Assembly: GCA_017646485.1 (NCBI GenBank)
Contig: JAGCML010000297.1
Span: 1-12,453 of the forward strand
Direction: 5' to 3'
Length of the DNA stretch: 12,453 nucleotides
Source: Kiritimatiellia bacterium
Lineage (GTDB): Bacteria; Verrucomicrobiota; Kiritimatiellia; RFP12; DVOR01
Position numbers and translations under genes: made by a program. This document shows, in pieces, positions 1 through 5,933 of this stretch. The stretch's first letter is position 1; each line of letters starts with the position of its first letter. The notes below the pieces were generated by a model. That model did not search any database. It was not told the origin of the DNA and saw only the letters and a list, made by a program, of their open reading frames with translations.

Positions 1-691
1 TCGGTGTGCCTTCTGCCATGCGCGAGGCAAAGGTGCGTTCAAAACGCTTCTTGAGCACCATCAAATCCAACTTCGGCAGATAGAAGTTGCCCGACATCAA
101 ATCGTAGCCATCAACTTCAATCAATAAGTCGGCGCGTTCTTGCGTTTCGGGGATGGTATTGAGCCAATCTTCCAAAACTGCACGAATCACACGCATTGCC
201 GAACGCAACGCTGTAGGCTTACTGTAAAGAATGGCGCCATCAGCTTCCACGCGCACGGGGACTGCGCCGCTCACATTCGGACGGTGGCCGCACTTCGAAC
301 GCATACGGTCAACAATGGCGTCCTTCAGACGAAGCGTCGGCATACGGGAGTCTTGAATCGTGTCATTCTTGGTCACATTGGTCACAAAGAACGGTTCATC
401 CACGTTCAAGATTTGTTCCCAAGGAGCATAGTATGCCAAGTCGTACAAATCATCCAAATTACGGCAACGCGTATCCTGCACAAACGGCCACAACACACGT
501 TGAGCCGTGCGTAAGGAGAGGTTTAAACGCAAGATATCACGACAAGCATTCTTGGCTTTAATCCCCACCATCGTCTCATTTGAGCCCAACACTTCATAGC
601 CCAAATCGGTGAGTTCTTGTTCCAAAAATGGCACAATGCCCTTACCACAGGTGATTGCTAACGTGGTAGGATCGGTCCAAAGATTACGCAT
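1..691 (-). CDS. THUMP-domain RNA methyltransferase, N-terminal part (RlmL/YpsC-like)
   Basis: The gene starts at ATG 691-689 and stays open for 230 codons to the window edge, so its C-terminus is missing. The N-terminus matches the THUMP family of 23S rRNA guanine-N2 methyltransferases. Visible family features are TCGKGIVPFLEQEL (residues 14-27), LSLRTAQRVL (58-67), NDTIQDSR (109-116) and LKDAIVDRMR followed by RPNV (122-140), which closely parallel the THUMP region of E. coli RlmL. The SAM-binding domain and its catalytic NPPY-type motif would lie beyond base 1. Residues 141-230 are unusual: the PDL-x-V strand and RGYR motif expected soon after RPNV are not seen. The gene sits last in the icd-rmuC run and overlaps rmuC by 8 bases. 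A strong ribosome-binding site, AGGAGG with a 6-base spacer, lies inside rmuC and fixes the start. RNA-binding methyltransferase is well supported; the exact target base is not. Confidence 0.75.
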   Translation of the reverse strand, partial: MRNLWTDPTTLAITCGKGIVPFLEQELTDLGYEVLGSNETMVGIKAKNACRDILRLNLSLRTAQRVLWPFVQDTRCRNLDDLYDLAYYAPWEQILNVDEPFFVTNVTKNDTIQDSRMPTLRLKDAIVDRMRSKCGHRPNVSGAVPVRVEADGAILYSKPTALRSAMRVIRAVLEDWLNTIPETQERADLLIEVDGYDLMSGNFYLPKLDLMVLKKRFERTFASRMAEGTP

Positions 692-1766
692 GAGGTTCCT
701 CCTCTTCAGGAATGGTCACATTCCGTAAATCCCGAGCAAGCATGTTAATGCGGTCACGAGCCGCATCCACCTTGTTCCCGGCTTCTTCCAATTTCTTCAC
801 TGCTGCATCATAATCGGAAAGACACGCATCTAAACGTTGCTTCGTCTTTGCCAAAAGCGCCCATGCCTTCGCAGATTGCTTCTGAACAGCGAGTGTTTTA
901 AAACCCATTTGCAACGCATTGAAGAGTGCGGCGAGCGTCTGAGGTCCCGCCAATAACACTTTACGGCGTTGCAATTCTTCTTGTAAATTCGAATCCGAAG
1001 CGGCTTCTAAAAAGAGGCCTTCGGTTGGCAAAAACATGATTGCGAAGTCTGTCGTGTGCGGCGGCAAAATGTATTCTGCCACCTGCCCTGCGAAGGTTTT
1101 CAAACTGGTCATCAAGGCCTTACGAGAGGCGTCGGCCTGTTCTGCAGTGTTCGCCGCAAGCAAGCGTTCGTAGTCTTCCACAGGGAACTTCGAGTCGACG
1201 GGCAACCACACGGGCTTCCCTTCTTCTGCACCCGGCAACGCCAATGCAAACTCCACAATCTTATTCGAACGCGGATTGGGCTTTACATTCTTTTCGTACT
1301 GCCCCTTGACGAACATATCCGCCAACAGACGTTCTAATTGAACTTCGCCCCAAGTTCCTCGTGCTTTGACATTGCCCAACAAGCGATTGAAGCGCATCAC
1401 CCCTTCACTGAGGCGTTGCACCCCTTCAGTGATATGCCCCATCGCCATCAGACGATCACGCACTTCACTCAAGTGCTTTTCAATCAATTCAGAATTCGCT
1501 TGGAAACGCGTTTGAAGGGCGTTATTCAACTCTTCACGTTGACGACGCGCAAGGAGATCTTCCTTGTCTTCAAAGTAATGAAGGCGTTGGGCCAACTGTT
1601 CCGTCAAGCGACGCTCAGTTCCATCCAATGCGTCAGGGGTTAACATGGGCGGTAAGTCCGCCCGCCCCATCGGCATCGGTCGACGCAAGAGAGAAATTAA
1701 CAAGGCAATGACGGCGATGAGTAACACCGTCATTGCGAAGGTCAAAATGAGGATTAAAACGCTCAT
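684..1766 (-). CDS. rmuC: RmuC-family DNA recombination protein
   Basis: The 360-residue product matches the RmuC family, which limits sequence inversions between short inverted repeats in E. coli and is thought to act as a membrane-anchored, nuclease-like factor. Residues 3-27 form one hydrophobic membrane anchor. Residues about 45-110 are charged and helical, a likely coiled coil. The RmuC core follows, with RGTWGE at 136-141, PVDSKFP at 189-195, and TTDFAIMFLPTEGLFLEA at 238-255. The C-terminus (about 295-345) is again helical. The protein is shorter than E. coli RmuC (about 475 residues), mostly in the coiled coil and tail, and the core looks complete. The start lies 6 bases after the icd stop with only a weak ribosome-binding site, so translation is probably coupled to icd. 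The last 8 bases overlap the methyltransferase start. Family identity is secure; the biochemical role is poorly defined in general. Confidence 0.93.
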   Translation of the reverse strand: MSVLILILTFAMTVLLIAVIALLISLLRRPMPMGRADLPPMLTPDALDGTERRLTEQLAQRLHYFEDKEDLLARRQREELNNALQTRFQANSELIEKHLSEVRDRLMAMGHITEGVQRLSEGVMRFNRLLGNVKARGTWGEVQLERLLADMFVKGQYEKNVKPNPRSNKIVEFALALPGAEEGKPVWLPVDSKFPVEDYERLLAANTAEQADASRKALMTSLKTFAGQVAEYILPPHTTDFAIMFLPTEGLFLEAASDSNLQEELQRRKVLLAGPQTLAALFNALQMGFKTLAVQKQSAKAWALLAKTKQRLDACLSDYDAAVKKLEEAGNKVDAARDRINMLARDLRNVTIPEEEEPHA

Positions 1767-1772
1767 TTCGCT

Positions 1773-3038
1773 TTATTCCATTGCAGCAGCAAGCGCCTTT
1801 GCAAATCCAGAGCAGGAAACTTCCGTCGCATCATCCATCAAACGAGCGAAGTCATAAGTTACCGTCTTGGCGGCGATGACCTTATCCATCGCTTCGATAA
1901 TCTTATCCGCTGCTTCCGTCCAGCCCATGTAACGGAGCATCATCTCACCCGAGAGAATGAGCGAACCAGGATTGACCTTGTCCAAACCTGCATACTTCGG
2001 CGCCGTACCATGGGTTGCTTCGAAGACAGCCACACCAGTCGTGTTATTGATGTTTGCACCAGGAGCAATGCCAATGCCACCCACGCAAGCAGCAAGTGCG
2101 TCAGAGACGTAGTCACCATTCAAATTCAAGGTCGCAATCACATCATACTCAGCCGGACGCGTCAAAATCTGCTGCAAGAAGGCATCGCAGATGCAGTCCT
2201 TCACAATGATTTCGCGACCCGTATTCGGATTACGGAGCGTGCACCAAGGACCGCCATCAATCGGCTGTGCACCGTAATCGCGCTTCGCTAAGGCATAACC
2301 CCAATCGCGGAAAGCGCCTTCCGTAAACTTCTGGATATTGCCCTTATGAACGAAGGTCACCGACTTGCGATCATTGGCGATAGCGTAATCAATCGCAGCC
2401 TTAATCAAACGTTCGCTACCCTCCTGGGAAACGGGCTTAATGCCAATCGAGGAGGATTCAGGGAAGCGAATCTTCTTCACGCCCATCTCCTGCATGAGGA
2501 AATCAATCACCTTCTTCGCCTCAGGCGTGCCATTCATCCATTCGATACCCGCATAAATGTCTTCCGTGTTTTCACGGAAAATCACCATGTCCGTCAATTC
2601 GGGATGAAGCACAGGAGAAGGAACGCCTTTGAACCAACGCACCGGGCGCAAGCAGACATAAAGGTCCAATAACTGACGCATCGCCACATTGATTGAGCGA
2701 ATACCACCGCCCACCGGCGTGGTCAGAGGACCCTTAATCGAGACCAAATAGTCACGACAGAGTTCCACCGTCTCATCTGGAAGCCAAGTATTCGGACCGT
2801 ACACCTCGTTCGACTTTTCGCCAGCGTACACTTCCATCCAAGCAATCTTGCGCGTGTCACCGTAAGCAGCCTTCACCGCAGCATCCCACACAATCATCGC
2901 TGCCGCCGTAATATCAGGCCCCGTGCCATCACCTTCCACATACGGAATAATTGGGAAATTCGGCACATTCAGCTTACCATCTGCACCCATCGTAATCTTT
3001 TCACCAAACGCGGGCATCTTCACTTTAGATTCTTGCAT
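1773..3038 (-). CDS. icd: NADP-dependent isocitrate dehydrogenase
   Basis: This 421-residue cytoplasmic enzyme oxidises and decarboxylates isocitrate to 2-oxoglutarate in the TCA cycle, making NADPH. It aligns almost end to end with E. coli Icd (416 residues). Key residues are present: Ser115 in [13 protein letters not shown] (the E. coli Ser113 position that binds isocitrate and is phosphorylated by AceK), Tyr162 in ENTEDIYAG, Lys232 in VHKGNIQKF, and the metal ligands Asp309 and Asp313 in [15 protein letters not shown] rather than NAD use is indicated by Lys348-Tyr349 (HGTAPKYAG) and by Tyr395 and Arg399 ([10 protein letters not shown]), matching the E. coli NADP determinants. The start has TAAGGA about 7 bases upstream. 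It is the first gene of a run with rmuC and the methyltransferase. A promoter and a palindromic site lie about 70-110 bases upstream. Confidence 0.97.
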   Translation of the reverse strand: MQESKVKMPAFGEKITMGADGKLNVPNFPIIPYVEGDGTGPDITAAAMIVWDAAVKAAYGDTRKIAWMEVYAGEKSNEVYGPNTWLPDETVELCRDYLVSIKGPLTTPVGGGIRSINVAMRQLLDLYVCLRPVRWFKGVPSPVLHPELTDMVIFRENTEDIYAGIEWMNGTPEAKKVIDFLMQEMGVKKIRFPESSSIGIKPVSQEGSERLIKAAIDYAIANDRKSVTFVHKGNIQKFTEGAFRDWGYALAKRDYGAQPIDGGPWCTLRNPNTGREIIVKDCICDAFLQQILTRPAEYDVIATLNLNGDYVSDALAACVGGIGIAPGANINNTTGVAVFEATHGTAPKYAGLDKVNPGSLILSGEMMLRYMGWTEAADKIIEAMDKVIAAKTVTYDFARLMDDATEVSCSGFAKALAAAME

Positions 3039-3109
3039 AACTAATCCTTACCTTAATTTTATGAAATTAAGAACTTCCAAAAAATGAGAAATAAAGAACA
3101 AACGCACAC

Positions 3110-3138
3110 ATTATACCAACTTTAACCCTCGTTGTATC
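3110..3138 (-). promoter_or_regulatory. Promoter for icd-rmuC-methyltransferase run
   Basis: Read on the minus strand, a perfect TATAAT -10 box occupies 3115-3110. A 17-base spacer places the -35 position at 3138-3133, which reads GATACA and matches TTGACA at only three of six bases. The leader to the icd start would be about 65 bases. A weak -35 overlapped by a palindrome suggests that a regulator, perhaps an activator, controls this promoter. The -10 box is seen directly; promoter activity is inferred. Confidence 0.6.
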
Positions 3139-3148
3139 ATAGATACAA
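3132..3148. promoter_or_regulatory. 17-base perfect palindrome, candidate operator
   Basis: The sequence TTGTATCATAGATACAA is a perfect inverted repeat of 7-base arms around a 3-base centre. It covers the -35 position of the icd promoter, a typical place for a dimeric repressor. The TTGTA...TACAA arms resemble the general style of sites bound by GntR-type regulators, but I cannot assign a regulator. As an RNA hairpin it would be weak (AT-rich arms, no U-run), so a DNA-binding site is the better reading. Confidence 0.5.
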
Positions 3149-3339
3149 TAAAAAGTGCTCGAGTTCCAAATGTATGGGCGAATTTTCTGCTCCAATTCCC
3201 ATACGCTGATGCTTTTCCGCCGACACGGGGCAGACTTCGTCCGCGCGGCAGAAGCCCTAAAAGGGCGACAGTTTACAGCCGGGGCGTAGGGTGACGCAGC
3301 GTGCAAGACTGTGCGCCACACGAGACAGTCGCACAATGG

Positions 3340-3368
3340 GACAAAGGGACATAAGAGACAAAGGGACA
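3340..3368. repeat. 12-base direct repeat, period 17
   Basis: GACAAAGGGACA occurs at 3340-3351 and again, identically, at 3357-3368, within a larger GGGACA-rich tract that begins at 3338. No function is evident. It may be a regulator-binding array or slippage-derived repeat in the non-coding gap. Confidence 0.75.
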
Positions 3369-3369
3369 C

Positions 3370-3403
3370 GCTGGCAGTCCAGCGGCGCAGCCGCCCCCTT
3401 TTT
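3370..3403 (+). terminator. Possible rho-independent terminator in the icd-rplU gap
   Basis: Two overlapping GC-rich hairpins (GCTGG/CCAGC and GCGGC/GCCGC) are followed by CCCC and TTTTT at 3395-3403. This has the shape of a plus-strand terminator, but no plus-strand gene is recognised upstream. It would end either an unannotated small RNA or antisense transcription from the icd promoter region. Confidence 0.35.
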
Positions 3404-3422
3404 GAGTATTTTGAGTATTTTG
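3402..3422. repeat. 9-base tandem repeat, about 2.3 copies
   Basis: TTGAGTATT at 3402-3410 is repeated exactly at 3411-3419, and a further partial TTG follows. It directly follows the T-run of the terminator-like hairpin. It is probably a simple slippage repeat. Confidence 0.7.
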
Positions 3423-3536
3423 TGGTTTATAAAATCCACATGCAGTGCTGCGCGGAGCGCTACTCGGAACTCCGAACTCAAGTGAGCGTAGCGAACGAAA
3501 CTTCGAACTGTGGCATAGCCACTCCTACACGCAGTT

Positions 3537-3609
3537 TCAATGACTTATGCTTTGTTTATTTGTTATTTTGCAAAGCGGAAGTCATTGATTTATCAATTAG
3601 TTATGCTTT
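3537..3609. repeat. Three copies of an 18-base box, two forming a long hairpin
   Basis: Copy 1 at 3537-3554 reads TCAATGACTTATGCTTTG. Copy 2 is inverted at 3571-3588; read on the minus strand it is TCAATGACTTCCGCTTTG. Copy 3 is direct at 3593-3610 and reads TCAATTAGTTATGCTTTT. Copies 1 and 2 pair as a 10-bp stem, a 2-base internal loop, a 6-bp stem and a 16-base AT-rich loop. Copy 3 ends about 26 bases before the rplU -35 box. The array could be upstream binding sites for a regulator or the ends of a small decayed element. The repeats are seen directly; the function is unknown. Confidence 0.7.
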
Positions 3610-3635
3610 TCTGAAATTTAATTTTACAAAAGTTG

Positions 3636-3664
3636 TTGACGAACCACCTTTTTTTCGGTATCTT
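3636..3664 (+). promoter_or_regulatory. Promoter of rplU-rpmA-obgE-rpmB
   Basis: A TTGACG -35 box (3636-3641), a 17-base spacer and a TATCTT -10 box (3659-3664) form a good housekeeping-sigma promoter. AT-rich DNA upstream could act as an UP element, as expected for a ribosomal-protein operon. Transcription would start near 3671, giving a leader of about 60 bases. Confidence 0.75.
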
Positions 3665-3679
3665 ATGCGCCACTTTCAT

Positions 3680-3706
3680 TGCCACAGGGGCATTGAAAAT
3701 GCTTTT
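3680..3706 (+). promoter_or_regulatory. Two mutually exclusive small hairpins in the rplU leader
   Basis: TGCC (3680-3683) can pair with GGCA (3689-3692). Alternatively GCATT (3690-3694) can pair with AATGC (3698-3702), which is followed by TTTT. The two stems share bases 3690-3692, so only one can form. This has the layout of a small attenuator, but the stems are only 4-5 bp and chance is a serious alternative. Confidence 0.25.
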
Positions 3707-3730
3707 GAAACACAACAAAGGACATATCTC

Positions 3731-4045
3731 ATGGAAGCATATGCAGTCGTTGAGGCCGGTGGCGTCCAGTGCCGTGTGGCAGTTGGTACCGTTATCGAAG
3801 TCAACCGCATAGCCGGCGAAGTCGGCGCGGATATCGAGCTTACCTCCGTTCTCGCTTTGAACACTGGCGACGAGCTTAAGATCGGCATGCCCACGGTTGA
3901 GGGCGCTAAGGTTGTCGCAACCGTTCTCGGTCACAAGCGTGGCGACAAGTTGATTCATTTTCGTAAGAACCGCCGCAAAGGCTATGAACGCCGCGTCGGT
4001 CACCGTCAGGAATTGACGGTTATCAAGATTAAGTCCATTGCTTAA
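3731..4045 (+). CDS. rplU: 50S ribosomal protein L21
   Basis: This 104-residue protein of the large ribosomal subunit binds 23S rRNA and contacts L20. Family landmarks are MEAYAVVEAGGVQCRV at the N-terminus (usual form MYAVIKTGGKQYRV), the central IGMPTVEGAKVVATVLGH (51-68), and a basic C-terminus with FRKNRRKGYERRVGHRQ (77-93) and IKIKSI at the end. Length is normal for the family. The ATG at 3731 follows AAAGGA with an 8-base spacer; longer in-frame extensions upstream run through the promoter and are rejected. It is the first gene of the rplU-rpmA-obgE set, an order conserved in very many bacteria, and is followed by rpmA after 22 bases. Confidence 0.97.
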   Translation: MEAYAVVEAGGVQCRVAVGTVIEVNRIAGEVGADIELTSVLALNTGDELKIGMPTVEGAKVVATVLGHKRGDKLIHFRKNRRKGYERRVGHRQELTVIKIKSIA

Positions 4046-4067
4046 ACTCCGGAAAGGATAAACTATC

Positions 4068-4313
4068 ATGGCAGGTAGCACTGGTAATGGCCGCGACAGC
4101 AATTCTAAGCGTCTCGGTGTCAAGCGTTACGCCGGTCAGGTCGTCACCGCCGGATCTATTATCGTTCGTCAGCGTGGCACGAAGTTTGCACCTGGTGCAA
4201 ACGTTGGCTGCGGTCGCGACTTCACGCTTTTTGCGTTGATTGACGGCGTTGTCGAATTCCAGAAGAACGGCAAGGTCGTTGCGGTGAAGCCCCTTCCCGA
4301 AGTGGCTCAGTAA
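4068..4313 (+). CDS. rpmA: 50S ribosomal protein L27 with shortened N-terminal tail
   Basis: This 81-residue L27 is unmistakable from [18 protein letters not shown] (7-24), [11 protein letters not shown] (30-40) and [18 protein letters not shown] (43-60). L27 sits beside the peptidyl-transferase centre, and its usual flexible tail, AHKKAGGSTRNGRDS in E. coli, reaches toward the tRNA acceptor ends. Here the protein begins [11 protein letters not shown], so about five tail residues including the conserved HKK are missing and the Arg before NGRDS is Gly. An in-frame TAA lies three codons upstream of the ATG, so a longer start is not possible. The ribosome-binding site is GGAAAGGA upstream. The C-terminus after residue 65 also departs from the usual basic end. 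The gene lies between rplU and obgE as usual. Confidence 0.96.
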   Translation: MAGSTGNGRDSNSKRLGVKRYAGQVVTAGSIIVRQRGTKFAPGANVGCGRDFTLFALIDGVVEFQKNGKVVAVKPLPEVAQ

Positions 4314-4342
4314 TTTTCGGAATTTGTATCAGGACAGAAACG

Positions 4343-5446
4343 GTGAAAACCAGAACCTTTGTTGATTCGGCTACGGCTGAGGTCCGCGCGGGACGCGGTG
4401 GAGATGGAAGCGGAAGTTTCCGTCGTGAGTCGCATGTTCCGGAAGGCGGTCCTGACGGAGGTGACGGCGGTCGTGGTGGCAATGTAGTGGTGCGTGCGAG
4501 TACGCATGCTGATAGCTTATTGCGCGTTTTTTACGAACCGCGTCTGTTCGCAGAGAATGGTGTTAACGGAACCGGGCAGAAGATGCACGGTCGTAACGGC
4601 GAAGATCTGATTGTTGATGTGCCCTGCGGCACGGAAGTGTACAATGTGGATACTGGGGCTTTCCTCGGTGAAGTATTGGAACACGGCGACGAGATGATCA
4701 TTGCACGTGGCGGTCGTGGCGGCTGGGGTAATGTTCACTTCAAGAGTTCTGTCAATCAGGCTCCTGAGAAGTTCATTCCCGGTGATGAAGGCGAAGCATT
4801 TACGGCGCGTTTTGAATTAAAGACGATTGCCGATGCGGGTTTGGTTGGCTTCCCGAATGCGGGTAAATCCTCCTTGCTTGCTGCAATTAGTGCTGCGCGT
4901 CCGAAGATTGCCAATTATCCGTTTACAACGCTTCACCCCATTGTTGGCACGGTGGTTTACGGTGATTACGCCACGCTTCGTGTGGCAGATATCCCTGGGA
5001 TCATTGAAGGTGCCGCAGATGGTGTGGGACTTGGACTGACCTTCTTGCGCCATATTTCGCGCTCGAAGATGTTGGTTTATGTCTTAGACATGGCGGACAC
5101 CGAAAATCTTCCCGAGAATGCGTACCGTATTCTTCGTGCAGAGGTTGAGAGTTATGATGCTGAATTGGCAGCACGTCCAGCATTGGTGATTGCCAATAAG
5201 ATGGATGAACTCACCGCACAGGAACACTATGACACATTTGTTGCCGAGACTGGCATCACCCCGTTGAAGCTTTCTTTGAAGGAAGAGGGGACGCCTGGTT
5301 TAGAGGCAGTGATGCAGGCTTTACGCGATGAGCTTAAGCCGCAGGCAAAGGGTCAGTCGGTTGTTTCTGATAAGCCGCGTCAACCTGTGGATCACACGGA
5401 AGTCTCTGCAGAACGTTTCCGTATGGCAACGTTTTTGAAGCCCTGA
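4343..5446 (+). CDS. obgE: GTPase Obg (CgtA), ribosome assembly factor
   Basis: This 367-residue GTPase acts in late 50S subunit assembly and stress signalling. The N-terminal Obg fold (about 1-160) has the typical glycine-rich runs, for example GGPDGGDGGRGGNV (35-48) and ARGGRGGWGN (121-130). The G domain follows: GFPNAGKSS (169-177, P-loop), the switch I TT in NYPFTTLHP (191-199), DIPGIIEGA (216-224), NKMD (285-288) and a G5-like SLKEEG near 311. The C-terminal OCT domain found in some Gram-positive Obg proteins is absent. The start is GTG at 4343, with AGGA 8 bases upstream. It lies 29 bases after rpmA and is followed by rpmB. Confidence 0.97.
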   Translation: MKTRTFVDSATAEVRAGRGGDGSGSFRRESHVPEGGPDGGDGGRGGNVVVRASTHADSLLRVFYEPRLFAENGVNGTGQKMHGRNGEDLIVDVPCGTEVYNVDTGAFLGEVLEHGDEMIIARGGRGGWGNVHFKSSVNQAPEKFIPGDEGEAFTARFELKTIADAGLVGFPNAGKSSLLAAISAARPKIANYPFTTLHPIVGTVVYGDYATLRVADIPGIIEGAADGVGLGLTFLRHISRSKMLVYVLDMADTENLPENAYRILRAEVESYDAELAARPALVIANKMDELTAQEHYDTFVAETGITPLKLSLKEEGTPGLEAVMQALRDELKPQAKGQSVVSDKPRQPVDHTEVSAERFRMATFLKP

Positions 5447-5485
5447 TCAAATTTCAATTCTATTTAACGTTAAGGAGAACACATC

Positions 5486-5716
5486 ATGTCCCGTATCTGC
5501 GAAGTCTGCGGTAAGAAGCCGATGGTTGGCTGCCGCATTGTGCGTCACGGTTTGAAGAAGGCCAAGGGCGGCATCGGTTTGCACACGACCGGTATCTCTA
5601 AGCGTCGCTTTGAACCTAACTTGATGAATGTGCACGTTCGCAAGCCTAACGGCCAGACGTGCCACATGAAGGTCTGCGCAGCTTGCTTGAAGGCTGGTCG
5701 CGTGACCAAGGCGTAA
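5486..5716 (+). CDS. rpmB: 50S ribosomal protein L28, four-cysteine form
   Basis: This 76-residue protein is L28, judged from GKKPMVG (9-15), KRRFEPNL (39-46) and the C-terminal KVCAACLKAGRV (62-73). Paired CxxC motifs, Cys5/Cys8 and Cys64/Cys67, would form a zinc ribbon, as in the zinc-binding (C+) versions of L28 found in some phyla. Beta- and gammaproteobacterial L28 proteins usually lack these cysteines and are longer. A glycine- and lysine-rich insertion (about residues 20-38) separates the first CxxC from KRRF. There are two extra cysteines at 16 and 59. A strong AAGGAG lies 8 bases before the ATG, partly overlapping a TTAACGTTAA palindrome at 5464-5473. The gene is 39 bases after obgE and may be co-transcribed with it. 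Its position after obgE is less usual than pairing with rpmG. Confidence 0.92.
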   Translation: MSRICEVCGKKPMVGCRIVRHGLKKAKGGIGLHTTGISKRRFEPNLMNVHVRKPNGQTCHMKVCAACLKAGRVTKA

Positions 5717-5737
5717 GTTTAGCTTACGTTCCTTTTT
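5712..5737 (+). terminator. Terminator-like hairpin overlapping the rpmB stop codon
   Basis: CGTAAG (5712-5717) pairs perfectly with CTTACG (5723-5728) around a 5-base loop and is followed by TTCCTTTTT. The left arm contains the rpmB TAA, so the hairpin could form only after the ribosome clears the stop. The stem is short and moderately AT-rich, so it may be a weak terminator working with the next hairpin. Confidence 0.45.
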
Positions 5738-5741
5738 CAGA

Positions 5742-5775
5742 GAGCGGAAGTCTCCTTTGTAGGATCCGCTCATTT
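5742..5775 (+). terminator. Second hairpin after rpmB, possible terminator
   Basis: GAGCGGA (5742-5748) pairs with TCCGCTC (5765-5771), and inside it TCCT (5753-5756) pairs with AGGA (5761-5764) around TTGT. The right arms are continuous and the left arms are split by a 4-base bulge, giving 11 base pairs. It is followed by ATTTT. Together with the preceding hairpin it probably ends the rplU-rpmB transcript before yeiH. Confidence 0.5.
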
Positions 5776-5881
5776 TGTGTTAGGTGGGAAGCTTCAAAAT
5801 GCAAGCAGTGTCGGATTCACGACTCTAACGAATAGAAGTTCTTTTTGTAGGGGAGGTTAAGTGTAAGGCGAAAAAATGAAG

Positions 5882-5887
5882 TATAAT
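5882..5887 (+). promoter_or_regulatory. -10 box for the yeiH-family gene
   Basis: A perfect TATAAT lies about 46 bases before the chosen start of the membrane-protein gene. No good -35 box is seen at 16-18 bases upstream; TTAAGT at 5857-5862 with a 19-base spacer is the best candidate. The promoter is therefore plausible but either weak or activator-dependent. Confidence 0.5.
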
Positions 5888-5933
5888 AGCTTTAATGATT
5901 CGTCAACGTTTTAGTCGGAAGTGAGGTGTGAAG

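Larger units (their letters stand above)
3149..3535. other. Gene-free intergenic region rich in short hairpins and repeats
   Basis: No credible gene is seen in this stretch between the icd promoter and the rplU upstream elements: the short open frames lack good ribosome-binding sites and recognisable protein character. Short perfect hairpins include GCCCT-AAA-AGGGC (3254-3266), GCTGG-CAGT-CCAGC (3370-3383), GCGGC-GCA-GCCGC (3382-3394), GCGC-GGA-GCGC (3450-3460) and a GTGGC-ATA-GCCAC stem near 3512. Two short tandem repeats also lie here and are listed separately. The density of small structures suggests either a structured non-coding RNA or a decayed repetitive intergenic element. Neither is proven. 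Confidence 0.5.

Noticed and set aside
3067..3481. Overlapping minus-strand open frames of 74 and 100 codons in the icd-rplU gap
   Set aside because: They overlap each other in different frames, and one runs through the icd promoter. They lack clear ribosome-binding sites and their products look like random, Cys- and Arg-rich translation.
3311..3730. Long in-frame extension upstream of rplU starting at 3311
   Set aside because: It reads through the hairpin boxes and the promoter. L21 begins naturally at 3731 with a good ribosome-binding site and normal length.
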